DNA of 64,000 nt from assembly GCA_022478985.1 (NCBI GenBank), contig JAKSZP010009260.1, forward strand, positions 1-64,000. The letters are read 5' to 3'. Source of the stretch: Massospora cicadina. Taxonomy: Eukaryota; Entomophthoromycota; Entomophthoromycetes; Entomophthorales; Entomophthoraceae. Below, piece after piece: positions 21,255-34,599 of the stretch. The notes under the pieces were generated by a model, which searched no databases, was not told where the DNA came from, and saw only the letters and a program-made list of their open reading frames with translations. Position 1 is the first letter of the stretch. Each line of letters opens with the position of its first letter. The translations under genes and the position numbers were made by a program.

Positions 21255-22560
21255 CCCTCTCCTCCTTCTTGGGCTCCACCCCCCTCAGGGGCATTCTCTA
21301 AAGAAAAGATTTTTAGGCGGGAGCCAACTTTATAGCAGTGACAGCTGGCTTGGACTTTGAATCTGAAGCCTAAGAAAAACGCTTGTGGAATGCACCAATT
21401 AGCTCTAGGCATGTGCACAGTCCTGTGCTGGAACTCAACTATTCTCCGCTGCGTCAAATCCCTTCCAGGATACTAGATACTCAAGCCTTTTTCTTACCGA
21501 TGAGAGGCAACAATCTCCTCCACTTCCCATTCTGGTGCCCCATCCACATTATAAGCTTTGGGATTCTCTGGAGGGTGTCCCTCAAACAACGTAAGTTTGC
21601 TTTCATGGAATACTGAAAAGATTCGAAATGAGGGGGAAGATCCAACTGTTATGAGGCGTGGCTTACCTTTTGATAACACGGTATGGCCCAATCCTCTTTG
21701 GTCCCAATTTTTTGCATGGTTGCTTGATAGGGATATTTTTAGCATCTAGCATCACGAGATCTCCTTCCTTGCACGCAGGTCCAACCCATCTCTTACCATC
21801 AGCCTGCTCCTAGTAAGCCAGCATGGCTGCATCTAAATTCGAGATCACCCCTTGGTTTATCTTCTTGATTGTTTTGCAAAGTCCACCACCGCCTCCACCT
21901 TGTATCCACAATTGGGCTCCATGTTGAAAGTGGTATTGAAGCCATGGTTGGCGAAGAAGGGGGAACAACTGATTGAAGCATTTTGTGCATTGTTATAAAT
22001 GAATTGGGCCATGGGAAGATGGGAAACCCAATCTGAATGATCCGCGGAGTGTGAAACTGCAAGAACTGTTCAAGGCACTGGTTAACTTGTTCTGTCTGCC
22101 CATATGATTGGGGATGATAGGCAGTTGAATGGCAGGGACGGATTTGCAGAGTCTTACACAATTCTTCCAATAGATAGAGGTAAACTGGGGCCCCCAATCG
22201 CTAATGATTTTCTGAGGGACTCCATGTAGAGCAAACACATTAGTAACAAACAGACTTGCCATCTCTGCCATGGTAACAGTCGTCCTGCAAGGGATAAAGT
22301 GGGAAAACTCCAAAAACCGATCCACCACCACCATGATAGCATCATAGCTATCTGATACAAGCAATTTCACAATGAAATTTACCAATAAAGAAATCCAAGG
22401 CTCTTCAGCCTTTTGAACGGTACCAACAACCCTGCTAGTGGCTGTTGGTTCAGTTTAATTTGGTTGCAGACCAGGCACTATTTACAATGACTGCCCACCT
22501 GAGCGGTTAATCCCTTCCAATTGTATGTGCGGCGAATAAGCTCCAGGGTCTTCGCCTTCC
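21255..22560 (-). pseudogene. A3 integrase and chromodomain (broken)
   Basis: From the right: an integrase core at 22,385 (NFIVKLLVSDSYDAIMVVVD), where the first catalytic Asp of DFI is Asn, then SDWGPQFTSIYW with the second Asp. The Glu block VNQCLEQFLQF is near 22,090 (frameshifted). The C-terminal block SSPSFRIFSVFHESKLTLFE is near 21,660, and the chromodomain start EWEVEEIVASHR is at about 21,500. The rest of the chromodomain is frame-broken toward 21,255. Confidence 0.85.
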
Positions 22561-24118
22561 CAGGATGGCCAATGGTGATCACGTCATGATGGTCCCAGAT
22601 GCTTTACAGGCAAAAAGGTCCAGCTGGAACCCATAGACGCCCCTGAAACCACACCATCTCATCCTTTACGTGGTAACCTCTTGTAATATCTCCTTGATTC
22701 TTAAGCTCTTTGCAAGGACCATTGTATATTCCGCTGACAAATGTTGGGAAAGGACAACCTTCCTAAGCATACCATATTCCTCTACAATTTCTTGAGGAGT
22801 GAGCGCGGGCCCACTGGCTAAGAGAGAGGAAGGTTGAGACACAATTTTACCCGGTGGAATCATTAATTGGGTATTATGCACATCAACATCCTTAGGATCA
22901 GGAGCAGTGCTGGGTTACAGCTCAAAGAATCCGCCAAACCATTCTCATTGCCCTTTGTAAAATCATGAGAAAAAGCAAATTTGGCAAGGGTCTCATGCCA
23001 GCGGGTCTGCCATGGGGTTAAGACATGAGGTGCGTGAAGTAAAGTAAGGCACAGTGATCTGTACATACACGGAAGGGTTGGGAAGAACCATGCAAGTGAT
23101 GACGCCAATAGGTTAACGCCTTAACCACTGGTAATAACTCATTATCATATACGGCGTAGCTTAACTCTGGCAGGGACTCTTTCTAAAAAAACCCCATTGT
23201 ATGCTCCATTCCATCTTCGCCTACTTGCAATAAGGCCACCACAATGGCGAAGTTGAAGGCATTGGAAGCAACAATGAACTCTTTATTGGGGTTGACATGA
23301 AGAATGAAGGTAGACAGCAACGTACACTTTAAGGCTTGGAAGGCATCCTCCAAAAAGGAGGACCACTGTAGTACTTTTGCCCCACTCGCCTTGTACAAAG
23401 GTGCTGAAGCTTCAGAAAGGTTTGATGTAAACTTCTTAAGAAACATACATGTCCTCAAAAAGCTCATTAATTACTTAACAGAGGTTGGAGTGGGCCACTC
23501 ATAAATTACTTTCTCTTTGTCCGGAGTTATCATGTGCTCTTAGTCAAACACGACGTTGCCCAGAAAGGTGCCTGGGACTTAAAGAAATCACATTTACTGA
23601 TTTTCAGCGTAAGGTTGGCAGCCCTTGACCATTCCACCACTTGCCAAAGGTGTACTGTTGGGACTCCTTATCAGGGTAAGTCACCAGGATATCATCCATG
23701 TAGGCAACCGCGCATACCCCCAAAAGGTCCCCCAAAGCTGCATCAATACGACGTTGAAAGATAGCAGGGGCATTTTTAAGCCTAAAGGGCATAACCCGAA
23801 ATTAAAAAAGATTTCTTTTCTGGTGCGGAATGTGGTTAACCACTCCTGGCCCTTCTTGATACGGATATGATTGAAGCATTTAAACAATCTAGCTTGGAAA
23901 AGACTTGTGCTTTCTCCACATAGATTGCAATCTGTGAGTCCAGGGGATGGGATGTAAGTCTGGTACAGTAACGTTGTTAAGATTCCCATAGTCCACACAT
24001 GGACGTAAGGTACCATCTGCCTTCTCAACAAAGAGAAGTGGGGAACACACAGGGAATGTTCGCTGAAAATAGCACCTTTGGACAACTGCTTCTTAACCCT
24101 CACATCTAAAGCTGCTTC
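22561..24118 (-). pseudogene. A3 RT and RNase H (broken)
   Basis: RT blocks read leftward from about 24,100. MPFRLKNAPAIFQRRID with the intact box YMDD lies at 23,700-23,792. The thumb and RNase H start follow at 23,183-23,467, where VASNAFNFAIVVALLQVG has lost the first RNase H Asp (Asn). ENGLADSLSCNPA near 22,920 marks the RNase H end. Frameshifts separate all blocks. Confidence 0.85.
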
Positions 24119-26282
24119 CTACCGTACATTTAATGGGTAAATGGGAGAAGATATATGCACCAGATCAACAGTGAGCTTAAATTCGCATACAAATTCTGAA
24201 TGATCTGGTAGTCCATTTTCTGATGCAGCATCAAATGAAGATTCCAACCCCTCCAAACAGGAAGGTAAGGGAACATTCACAGAGGGCTTAAGCAATGAGG
24301 CAAGATCAAGAGTTTGAATATTGGGCCAATGGGGCAATTTGCCCTGAAAGTTGGCTTCAGCCAAAGGAATAACCAACTTGTGACAGTTTATCAAAGACAA
24401 AGATAGGGTGTTTTCTTTCAAATTAGTCATGACGTCAACCTTTATCCACCACTCTACACCTAAAATAATGGGGTACAAGAGGTTTTTGATAGCTTGAAAG
24501 TGGTCAGACAAATGATAGGTGCCCACTTGATACTCTACTGACCCCATAATTTTCAGCGTGGGAATACCTTGAGAAGCTTATCCTTTAACCATACCACCTG
24601 GCAAGTAACTCATCGTAGGGTAGTTGGCAAGGTCTTGGTCCATAAAATTTTCAGAGGCTCCTGTATCCACCTAAATAGTTGTGCTGAATTTCCCTAAAGG
24701 GGATGAAAGTGTAGCGGTTAACAAAAAGTATCCAGATTGGGCTTTATTCAAAGTAGAAAACGCCAACACCTCACCTGAAAATTCTTCCTTTGGCTTAAGC
24801 AAGCCTTCAGGATATGTCTTTGAATCATAGAAGGGGGAGGGATAGTTGGCCACTCTTACACTGAGGCTACATATCCCACCATATCTTCTGCTGGTGCATA
24901 CACCTTTTCATATTTGAAACGAAGTTCTTTTTCCACCTCCTGAGTGCTGCGGATCATGGTAGGGGTCAAACGAGGGTTCTCAGGGGTAATTTGATATACT
25001 GGGATAGGTTCCTCATCCAAACCGTAAGAGCAAGTAAATGGCTTGTTTTGTGATATAACATTTTCATTATAAACGCGTTTTCAGGCTCCAGCTACCCCAT
25101 ACCTGCTCTGAGGGTCCGGTGTGCTTTATTATCCAAGGCCATCACCCCCAAGCCCTTATTAGATGCTTTGGCTTGCACCGCGGAAATGCAGTGTGAAGAA
25201 AACTCATTATTTTGAATCCATTTTGGGTTAAGTTTAGGTCTAGACTCTCCCGGACCCTTAACTTCCTCTGAAATGGGGAGGGAATCAGTGGGAAGCTCTT
25301 CACGTCTCAAGGAATTAACACTAGTTGTGGATGAAGCATTTATAGGGATGACTGCAGGTGACATCATTGCAGCAGAATCGTCTGAAACATTTAATTTAGA
25401 CTTGGGACTAGACCCCTGTTTGGCTTCGAATTTGGTGGAACTCAAAGGTTTTTGAAGGATAAAATTCCTTCATTTTGAAGAATGCGCGCAACTTTTTGGG
25501 TCCCATATTTATAGGGGCTGACTTGGGTGAAACCATCATGGCCAAATTACCTGGCCCCTTCCAGGTTGGGGCGGGGAAACCACCACAAAGAGCTTCAATG
25601 TGATGATCAAAGTTAAAAGGGTGCAACTTCCAAATTGGGGAGTTTTGCATGGAGAGGTCCAAAGTATATTGGAAAAATGACGTTTTACTGACGTTGTGCA
25701 ACATTAGGGCCTGGGTTTTTTTACAAAATTCATTCGAATATACTTTCATTGGATTACCAGCTTGATGCAGAGACAATAACTCATAGTAATTTTGGATGGA
25801 TGCTCCGTCAGGACGACATTACTCCAAGCCATGCTCCAAGCCCTCCACTGATCACCACAAAAGCGGATGTGCACGGAACACCACAAAAACCCAGTTGGCC
25901 ACATCTGGAGACAGCTGATATAAAAATTCACTCCCCATGAAAGCTGACGAGAACCAGCTATATTGTTATTATCCAAAGAAGATTTCAGCACAAGGGAAGT
26001 CAAGGCCTGTTGAGTTTCCAAGTAAATCTTGGGAGAAAGGTGGGGAATCATGACAACATGATCACAAAAAGTCCGAGACCACCAGGTACAAGCAGGAAGG
26101 GTGTCACTTCCCAGTTGGTGGTTGCAAGAATAACACCAAGATGCACCAAAACAAAACAAACAAGAAAACTGTGGTGAGCACCATTGTGGCAGTGATAAAT
26201 GGCCAGCGCACCCAGTTTACACATAAAGAAAGTCCCATATGGATAATTCTGATAACACATAATAAAATGGTTGGTCAACTAA
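24119..26282 (-). pseudogene. A3 gag and protease (broken)
   Basis: The protease reads VDTGAS near 24,665 right after a TAG that replaces the codon before Val. Its C-terminal part is ILGVEWWIKVDV (24,440-24,480). Upstream lies the Ser/Pro/Glu-rich gag region (25,092-25,445) and a WW-containing segment (ACTWWSRTFCD near 26,080). An ATG equivalent to that of A1 is followed by MVLTTVFLFVLFWCILVLFL, still hydrophobic after a 1-base deletion. This copy shows that Trp and Gln codons stand where A1 has stops. Confidence 0.75.
26270..26280 (-). other. Putative self-priming binding site of A3
   Basis: On the minus strand AGTTGACCAAC follows the 5' LTR after TT. It is the perfect complement of the predicted transcript start GTTGGTCAACT of the A1 LTRs (9,234-9,244 and 15,051-15,061). 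Confidence 0.5.
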
Positions 26283-27174
26283 TGTTAAGATAGTGTCTGT
26301 AACTCTCTCATTCCCTGAGAGGTGATGTGGGATGCAAACCCACACTGCCAGGGAACTAGCCATTAAGAAAATGGGAAACAATGCACTGCATATGGTGCCA
26401 GAGCAGAAGGGACCCATGGCAAGGGTGTACATTGTGGTATACAATATAATATAAGCAAGAAACAACAAAACAAGGTAGGATCCCAAAGGGGAGTCCATAA
26501 CCAAATGTAAATTGGTGCTAGGCAGCTTGGGCGCCTCGATCTAGAGGGTACCAGGGCGGCCCAACAGTGCACCAAAAACTTTAGATATTTGGGATAAAAT
26601 GTAGTGGCCAACGTTGTTGGAGACCTCCTCAAAGAGGTCCACACACAGGTTCGCCCAAGGAACCATAAATAAAACGAAAGAAATTGGGAAAGTTTATTGT
26701 TAAAAGTCGACCAATGAGTAATGTTGGTCACAAACAAACATATTTTAACATTGTCGGGGTAATTTTGGGTTTGTGGAAGTGGTCCTAAGCATTGATGTAC
26801 CAATAGGCGCACGCTTCCATCTGAAATGGTAGTATACACCGAAACTGACTTCACTTGAGTAATGAATGAAGTTGTAACCTAGCCAAGTGCATAATTTCAT
26901 AAGTGGAATGTGTTTCAAACCTCATTCCCCAAACAACCAAATAGTACCATTGTCATTAATTAGATAGCTCATTCGTTTTAATGCATGAGCTGATATAAGG
27001 AGCTGGGCATTTTGCACCATACTAGTACTAACATGGGCAATTTGGCTTGTACCCAACGTTGGTCCAAGGTGTGCTTGAGGTCAGGAAGGGCCTGAAGTTT
27101 CACCTTCTGGGCCTCCTGCCTCCCAGCCTTATCCTTGGGATTGGTGCCTACTATCAGGTCATTTAACCATTACA
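26283..27174 (-). repeat. 5' LTR of A3
   Basis: This 892-bp LTR runs TGTTAAGA to CCATTACA on the + strand. It contains the perfect hairpin GACCTC-N6-GAGGTC (26,632-26,649) and AATAAA on the minus strand near 26,697. A 163-codon frame (26,363-26,854, minus) spans R and U5, but the matching A1 frames are interrupted. Confidence 0.88.
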
Positions 27175-30100
27175 AGGACATAATACAGAGGATTATAGCT
27201 ATTCATTAAAGATTTTGCTCATTTGTGAGTGGGAAACCCTGAGGGCTGATTATTCAACACTAACGTTACCAGTGCCCCCACAAGAAAACTAATCACTGGT
27301 GGCAGTTGCCAAAAGAAGATCAAAAAGAAGAAATTTTTCAGATACATACTGCACCAGAGGAAGATCATTGACAACAGAGGAAGTGAATATTGCAGGGTTA
27401 GTTTTGAACTTTCAAACTGAGAGGGGTACAACAAAAAGCAAGATAAGGTTTGTGATGTCTTAAAATTATCTAGGATATTGTAGAAACAAAGAAAGACTCA
27501 TACTGATACCCCCACTTAAGAAGGGAGGGAAGAAGCTTTTTATAATCATCAATATACCCAGTTATAGAAGAGACCAGGGAATATGGTAGCTTAATGATTA
27601 TTGCTGTTTACTTTCAGATAGTTTACTTATAAAATAGTGGTTTTTTGAAGGGCCTTGTTAATGGTATACAAAATAAAAAGAATATTTTACATAAGAATCT
27701 ATTAAGGAATGTATCTTAATATCTATATGCTTAGGGAATGATAGGAGTGGTGCACTTAATGCCCAATAATTCATTCACAACTTTAATTTGTTATATTGAA
27801 ACACTATGCCGTTTAAAGTACCAATTTTGATATGACCTGGCAAATTGAATAAATGTTAATTTTTGAAAAAAAATTTGTGGCTCAATCCCAACTTATAGGA
27901 TGGTGCCAGTCTGTTTGGAAGAACTTCAGGTTGTACCCACATACAGGGAATATGGTATAATCCCACATTATTACAGAATGGGTTCGTCACACCTAAACCT
28001 ATTAAGGAAGAGCTTACCTTAACTAAAGCAAGATGGGAAGTTTTATGAAGGCTTTTATCCCAAGTATAATTTGGTCAATTGAACTTTTTTGATATTGGTT
28101 TAAGCCCTTGGGAGGAATTCAAATTAGTATATAACACCTTCTGCCAAAAAGGAAAACTACGACCTACCTGTTGGCATTGGCCTCTGGCCACCACCACCTC
28201 CTGGGAACTCCTTGGATTCTCTCCACTAACTCCTTGGTGGTAGGATGAGGAGAAAAAAGAAATTTCTCAGGGGTAGGTCGTTACCCAAAATTTCAATAAC
28301 CACATGGTCTATATCACCCTGGTTGGTGAGAGGGAAAGCAGCCTTTTTTCCCCTTCTTGGTTTTGAGTGGGAACTCCTCCCAAGTTAAGACACAGGGAGT
28401 GCTCCCCAGGACTTACAATATCTTTAATTCAAATGCCTCAGTAAAAGTATACTCCTAAATCAGCATTGTTAAACTATCTTTATAGTATAAGGTAAAATTC
28501 TTTGACATAATGCAGTTTTAGACTGGTAGTTTACTGCAATGACATAATCATATCAGATCCATGTTCTATAGCTATGGGTTTAATATAGAAATTTTATATT
28601 CACATCAACAATTAACTATGGTATCTCAGTGAAAAACTTATACCTATATATTTAATTAAAGGCTATACTCAAAACTTACTAGAGTAGTTATTAAAGTTAA
28701 ACTTTACATATCAGCCCTTAGTCTGAGAGATTTTAACACATAGTTGAGCAATGTTTAATCAAATAATTGGCTCTATTTCTTACATAGATAAAATCTTCAT
28801 AGTTTTCTTTTATACAAACCCTAGTAACTTTTCTAATAATTTATTATAATCACTTACCAATTATGTTATCTACTGTTTTATACTTTATGCACAATACACA
28901 AAAATGTATTTTTTTAAACGTTTGCTTATCTTCCTATGAATTCAGATATAGATGTTTTTATCATGTATTCAATAATCATACTCTAATTACTTTTCTAAAT
29001 ATTTTTTTGAAAAGTAGAAATATTGTATCATCAGTAGCTATAAATTTTGAATTTAAGCCTCATAGAACACTACATGGTCACTTATATATCATGACTCCCT
29101 ACCTAGTATATGTTTTATGCTAAATATATTATATATCTTTTATAATCTAGATTTTGTAAAAGATTGCACAGTACTTCGTAAGAAGTTTAGGGTTGTATTT
29201 AGTAGCTACTCTGTTGAGAGTGACTGAATAATTTACTTTCTATAGAAGGAATAATAACAGATTATATTGCATTTACTGGTAAAATTATCATAAAATCTGT
29301 TTTATATTTGAAATAAAATTAGTACATATGAATAAAGCCTATTTCATAAGGCCTAAAAGATCTGAGTAGTATTATATTCTTAAAAAACATCTAATTATAC
29401 ATAAAGCGTTAAGTTATTTAGATTTTTAAGTAACAGCCTTTAATTTTCAGGGTGTGTGTAATTCTCTAACCTTTTTAAAAAAAGAATAGAAATTTTCTAA
29501 ACCTATAGTGTGATAATAGGATATACATATGACTAATGCAGAACATGTCTTTAGTCCATAAAGGCGCACAAGCTTCTAATACATGTAGTGCAACCAAATA
29601 TATATGCATAAAAGATTTCTATATGATCAATAACTCCTAATTACTATTAATCATTCCTTACCCTTTTTAAAGTGATATATATCCTATGCTTATCAATCTC
29701 TTATCAGTCTATTTGATATGAACTGACCTGGGAATAGTAATGCACTAATTAATGGGTAAAATGAGATATTGAAATCAATGGGAAAGGAGGATTAATCCTG
29801 GTAAGAATCCTGTTGCAATTAGCACTTAGACGTCAAAGCTCAACCTACAGGTAAATACACAAATATATATAATTTATGTAAAAACAGTTACTTTAAAAAA
29901 CACATTGCAAATTCAAGCAATTAAATTTGGAATTATTACATAGAAATAGCAAAAATCACTTTAGTCTTCATGTACCAACATTGTCTGAGGGATCATGGGG
30001 TTTCTTCATGTCTCTCTGTAATAACCTTACACTACTGTTAAACCCAGACCCCTTTTTAAGTGATTCATCTTCATTATATGCTTTGTGACTCCAGAAATCT

Positions 30101-30680
30101 ATTGATGCCAGCTATCTTGGAACTTAACTGTAGATATTTTTTAACTTTTTTATAAGTGTTCTAGGAAGCCAATGAGATTAAGTCCTTAGCCTTGGGGATT
30201 TACACATAGTAATGATAACCTAATAGGACTGAGATACTGACAAAACTCAAGGATACTAATGAAACTTTTAGCAAATATTTTATGCTGATATAGTATTAAA
30301 TGAGATATTATAATTAAGTGATACAAATTTATTAGTCCTCAGACCCATCAATAGAAAAATAGTGTTCTAAGGTTTACCATTAGTGAGGTGAAGAGAGATC
30401 AATTATACTTTCCAAATCACCTTTAATTGATAATGGCTGTTAAACTAGTTATTGCACATTCTCATTGACAATTATTTGACAATGGAGAATCCATATATTA
30501 GCTACGTAAATTAATTTGGGTCTTGACTCAGATCATAAAAACCTCAGTAAAATTTGCTAGTTATATATATAATAAAAAAATATTAACTTGGTTGGTCAGA
30601 CCATATTGCAACAATTTTCCGCACTTGACCAAAAAATAGGGAATAACAATAAGTGAGGGGTAAGCTAGATAATTGGGAAG
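27175..30680. other. No recognisable gene; AT-rich, one weak gag-like trace
   Basis: I find no domain-bearing frame here. ORFs are short and composition-driven. A trace on the minus strand at about 28,150-28,320 reads TTKELVERIQGVP, which resembles QLVERIRTT in the gag-protease junction of B, but it is too short for assignment. The stretch 28,440-30,560 is AT-rich with runs of T and A. It may be older intergenic DNA, or elements decayed beyond recognition by eye. Confidence 0.4.
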
Positions 30681-33600
30681 CTGTGGCCCTAAGGCCAGAG
30701 ATCAGCTGGTATTTCTTCAGGAACTTAGCATGCATCTGATTAATACTTTAACTTTTTATAGGATCTTTTTTGATTGAAAGCGTCAATGGATGTCTTCTCA
30801 ATGATCCCTAAGAGCCTCTCCAAATGTGCTCCAGCTTATTAGCCCATCTAAATACATGGATATCATAGTATAGGACCAACTCCCCTATAGCAAAGTAGTT
30901 AAGGTCCATCACTTAAATTATCACACTTCTGTGTCCTAACTTTCCAAACCAGAGCATTAAAGTAGGCTTAGCTTTTAACTGAACTAAGGTCTGTGCAAGT
31001 TTCTCCAGATTTTGATTAAGACTCATGTTCTCCCCATGGACACGTGAGTATAAAGAGGGGATATTACAGGATTCGTCCCATATAATAGTTGAAATGGCAA
31101 GTGGGCAGCTGCCAGTGGGAAACAATATTATAGACAAATTGACCAAAGGCATCAAATTATGGTTGAATGCCTTGCCATTAATTGACTTTTTAAGATGCCA
31201 CAAGATTACCATTTACTCTTTACTTGGTACCTTTGGGATCAGAGTGATAAAGTTTAGACAAAATCCTCAGATCCCATTAAATCACTTAAACATATAAATT
31301 ATCTGAGATGTAAACTAGTACTATCATCAATTAATATTAATTGCGGACATTCAGCCAATATATAATGTTTTCTAAATTATACAAAGCCATCATTGTAGCG
31401 CATAAATCCTGAACATCCTTGACCTTCTAACATTTGGTGAAGTGTCCATTGCCAGTTTTAATATAATTGTAATTTTTATTACTACCTGCCATTGACCCTA
31501 CAACATCAAGTGAAATGGTATGCTTGGCATAGTTGAGTTAAAAATTTGATAGGAGGTAGTTTTATGGTAGGGGCTTTGATTTATAATTCCTTACAACATT
31601 AAGGCTCTTATGAATGCTAAATGGCATATTTTCCCAGAGTGTGTTGATTTAGCTTTTCAAGAGTTTTTTTAAAGCATCCATGTCCTGTTGCCTTATGAGC
31701 TTTAGCAATCCAGTCATTTTATCAAATAGTGAGGTAATAAGTATTTCTGTTCATCAGGTAATTTATAAAGTAATCCATCTTTAAAATTGTGTCTTTTCTC
31801 TGCTTTTCTAGTGCGTTTTGAATCTCCTTGGGTCATTGCCATACTGCAGTGTAACATTTTATCAATTTGTTCATGGCTAAGTCAGATGCTAAGGCAATAT
31901 TGGGCGGTTGAGAAAGACAATTGGCGTTCTGATGTTTTACGCTGTGCGGTGTTAGATTTCTAAGTTGTAAACTGTTAGCTCTAATGCCCATTGGACTAGC
32001 TGCTCTTCAGGCTCCTTCCAATTTTGTAATTAGAAAAGGGAGGCGTGGTTTATTACTACCATAAAGTAACCCCATGTACATAGGTTCAGAATTGCTTAAA
32101 AGCATAGGTTACTACCAGAAACACTTATCAGTTAAAGTTTAGCTGTCATACACATTCATTCAGGGACAATATCATTGGATTATCAATTCCCTCATATTTG
32201 TTTTGCAATAATACTGCCATTATGGCAGTGAGGTATGCATCTGTTTGGATAATAGAGGGTTTTTTAAAATCTAATACAAGCATATGGAAGCTTTAGTGAA
32301 AGAGACTTAACTTTATAAAGACTAGTTGGCAAAGCTTTTCAATTGAATTGTACTCCATACTTTAATAAATGAGACAAAGGCTCGCTGAAGTTTTCACACA
32401 AATTAGAAATAGTAACCAGACATTTTCAGGAATTCCTGGATGTCTTGCTTGGTATTTGGTGGCGTCAACATTTTGATCTTCTTAACCTTAGCTGGCTAGA
32501 GATGTAAGCCTTGATTATTGACAGCTTAACTTAGTAATTCCAAATGATCATAGTAGAATTTATATTTCCACGGCTTGATTTTAAGTCAGCATTGGCGAGT
32601 TAGCAAAAGGATTTCTTCTATGAGTTGAAAATGTTCTTTTACAATTCTTGAAAAGATGATAAATCGTCTAGATATACTAAAATACAGTTATTGTTAGTTA
32701 GCTAGTATATTTTCTATGGCCTGATAAAAAAGTTTTGGGGCGTTGCACAACTCTTGCAGCATGTGTATGGGTTATTAAAATTTGGGAAGTGATCATGGCA
32801 CACTTCCAATATTCACCTATAGGCAGCACAATCTTCCAACAACCAGTAATGGAATCCATCGCTGATAAAATTGATGTATTGCTAAAATGGTCCAGCACAT
32901 CATCAATGTGAAGAATGGATAGTTTTTCTTATTATGTTGTTTAACTTACTAATTAATTACCATACAAATGGAACTGTCTTTCTTTTTTACATGTTAACTG
33001 TAGGAGTCCTAGGATTTTTTGAGGGCAATAACAGCCCCAGTTTAACAAGCTGATTTAACTCTTTCATAACTACTTCTTCATCTGCCAATGATTATCTAAT
33101 TGGATGAAGATGAATGGGGGAATGATTCCTGGTATTAGTATGGTTAAGCACGTCTTATGCACAACCTAAGATAAAGTCATTTTTTACAAAAATAAATCTA
33201 TATTTGCTAAAAAGGACTGCTTGGTCTTATTCAACCTCAGTACCCCAGCGAGTTGTTCTCTAAGTATAAATGAAAGAATATAATGGCGCTTATTTCCTTC
33301 AAGCCCAAGTTCATTTAGCTTACCAAATTTGCGGATGATTTATACTACCTCAACAGGGAAGATTTGAATAAAAGTAACAATCTGATGCTTCTTTTTAGAC
33401 TAGATGGACAATCTTATGCTTCTTAATCTGAATGGAATAAGGATATTAATTAGCTAATAAACTTTTGATTATGTAATGGTAAGAAATAATAACCCAGGTG
33501 CGGTGAATTGTTCAAGTGAGATTGTAAAAATGGTGCAAAGATATTGTCATATAAACCTCAGGGAATATTTTTATCAATTTTGGTTCCCACTATTAATTGA

Positions 33601-33800
33601 CAGCCTAAAGGAGTGGTTAAACTACATCTAGAACATAGCAGGATACTCTTAGATTCCATAATTTGGTCAGGCAACTGCTTGAATTGGTTCCTAATTTTGT
33701 GGTAGCTAAGGGGCATAATGCCTTCTTTATGAGGTGAGATTAAAAACGCTTGATTTTTGGCTTTGGGCCGCTATCCTGTATCTACTAAATAAAACACAAA
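30680..33800 (-). pseudogene. Ancient Ty3 pol relic G
   Basis: The order can still be read leftward. Protease motif LVDTG lies at 33,774-33,788. An RT stretch with SAMDSITGCWKIVL is at 32,800-32,860, and the intact YLDD (LVYLDDLSSF) at about 32,655-32,685. An RNase H-like LVQWALEL tail follows near 32,000. The integrase C-terminus has RWANKLEHIW near 30,840 and MHAKFLKKYQLI near 30,715. The wording is close to B and C2, not to A. Stops and indels occur every few dozen codons. No LTRs were found. The right end is cut at the repeat starting at 33,801. Confidence 0.7.
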
Positions 33801-34020
33801 CACTGACTGACTGGCTGGTGTACTGACTGACTGAAATATAAAACTAATAAGTCTGATAGGTTAAATCTATTTAGTTGAGTGGGGAAAATTAGCAAATCTA
33901 AATCTATTGAGACTAATAGGTTTAATCTATTTGGCCAGTGGATAAAATAAACATATATATTGAATCATTTACCAAATTGCTCATCCAAAACTAATTAAAC
34001 CATAAATGATGAGCTTTGTG
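33801..34020 (+). repeat. Helentron-like repeat with CTGA microsatellite
   Basis: It starts with CACTGACTGACTGG, followed by imperfect copies of a unit with GATAGGTTAAATCTATTTA and ACCAAATTGCTCA. The same order, reverse-complemented, is at 39,150-39,535 inside F. A microsatellite near one end plus short subrepeats is typical of non-autonomous Helentron/INE elements, which is the basis of the tentative name. Confidence 0.5.
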
Positions 34021-34599
34021 ACATAAACTTTAATCTTAGCTAGTTATATAAATTTTAAGGTTGAGGCGCTTCAATCAGATAAAGTTTAAGGTTGAGGCGC
34101 CCAATATGGTCCAGTAAGTCAGGTACTGACCGGGTGCTGATTTGGAAAGTAGGAAAGACTACATTGAAGATATGGTGGGATAGGCGAGACGGGAATTGGG
34201 GGTTAATTGCGCACTTAAGTTGTTTGATCTATTGACTGTCACGCTAAATTTTAAAACTCCACTTACAAATTTTTAGATTAAACGTTGAGTAATTTTTAAA
34301 TTGCACATGGTTTTGTGGAAGCCTTAAGAAACCTTTGCTCCTGTATCTATATAAATAAAAATATACATGTTCATTTGTTCAAAATTCTTAATTCTCTGAA
34401 ATTTCTTCATCAGATTGTATTAGAATTTTGACCAACGTTGCATTCAAATATGCGCATGTTTTTATATAACTATCATATAGATGTCTTACCTGTGACAGGT
34501 AAAAAGATGCTTTTTTGAAGAAAGTGCGCCATCTGTTGGATGTAACAGCAACACACGCAATACTAAATATTATTCATGATGTATAGCATGCTTCTTGAC

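Larger units (their letters stand above)
20364..27174 (-). mobile_element. Ty3 chromovirus A3, full length, old
   Basis: This 6,811-bp minus-strand A element has LTRs 20,364-21,254 and 26,283-27,174. The order on the minus strand is LTR, gag, protease, RT, RNase H, integrase, chromodomain, LTR. No target duplication is visible (CTAGC left, AGGAC right). The two LTRs are strongly diverged from each other in both halves. Only 83 bp separate it from A2, which lies in the opposite orientation, tail to tail. Confidence 0.85.

Noticed and set aside
20359..27179. Target duplication of A3
   Set aside because: CTAGC on the left and AGGAC on the right do not match, so none is claimed.
27219..27434. 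Hydrophobic 71-codon frame on the minus strand after the A3 5' LTR
   Set aside because: No family signal and no second copy in the window. Rich in Leu and Phe as expected from the local composition.
28863..29123. 86-codon frame with Cys and Tyr
   Set aside because: AT-rich region, no motif, no homologue elsewhere in the window.
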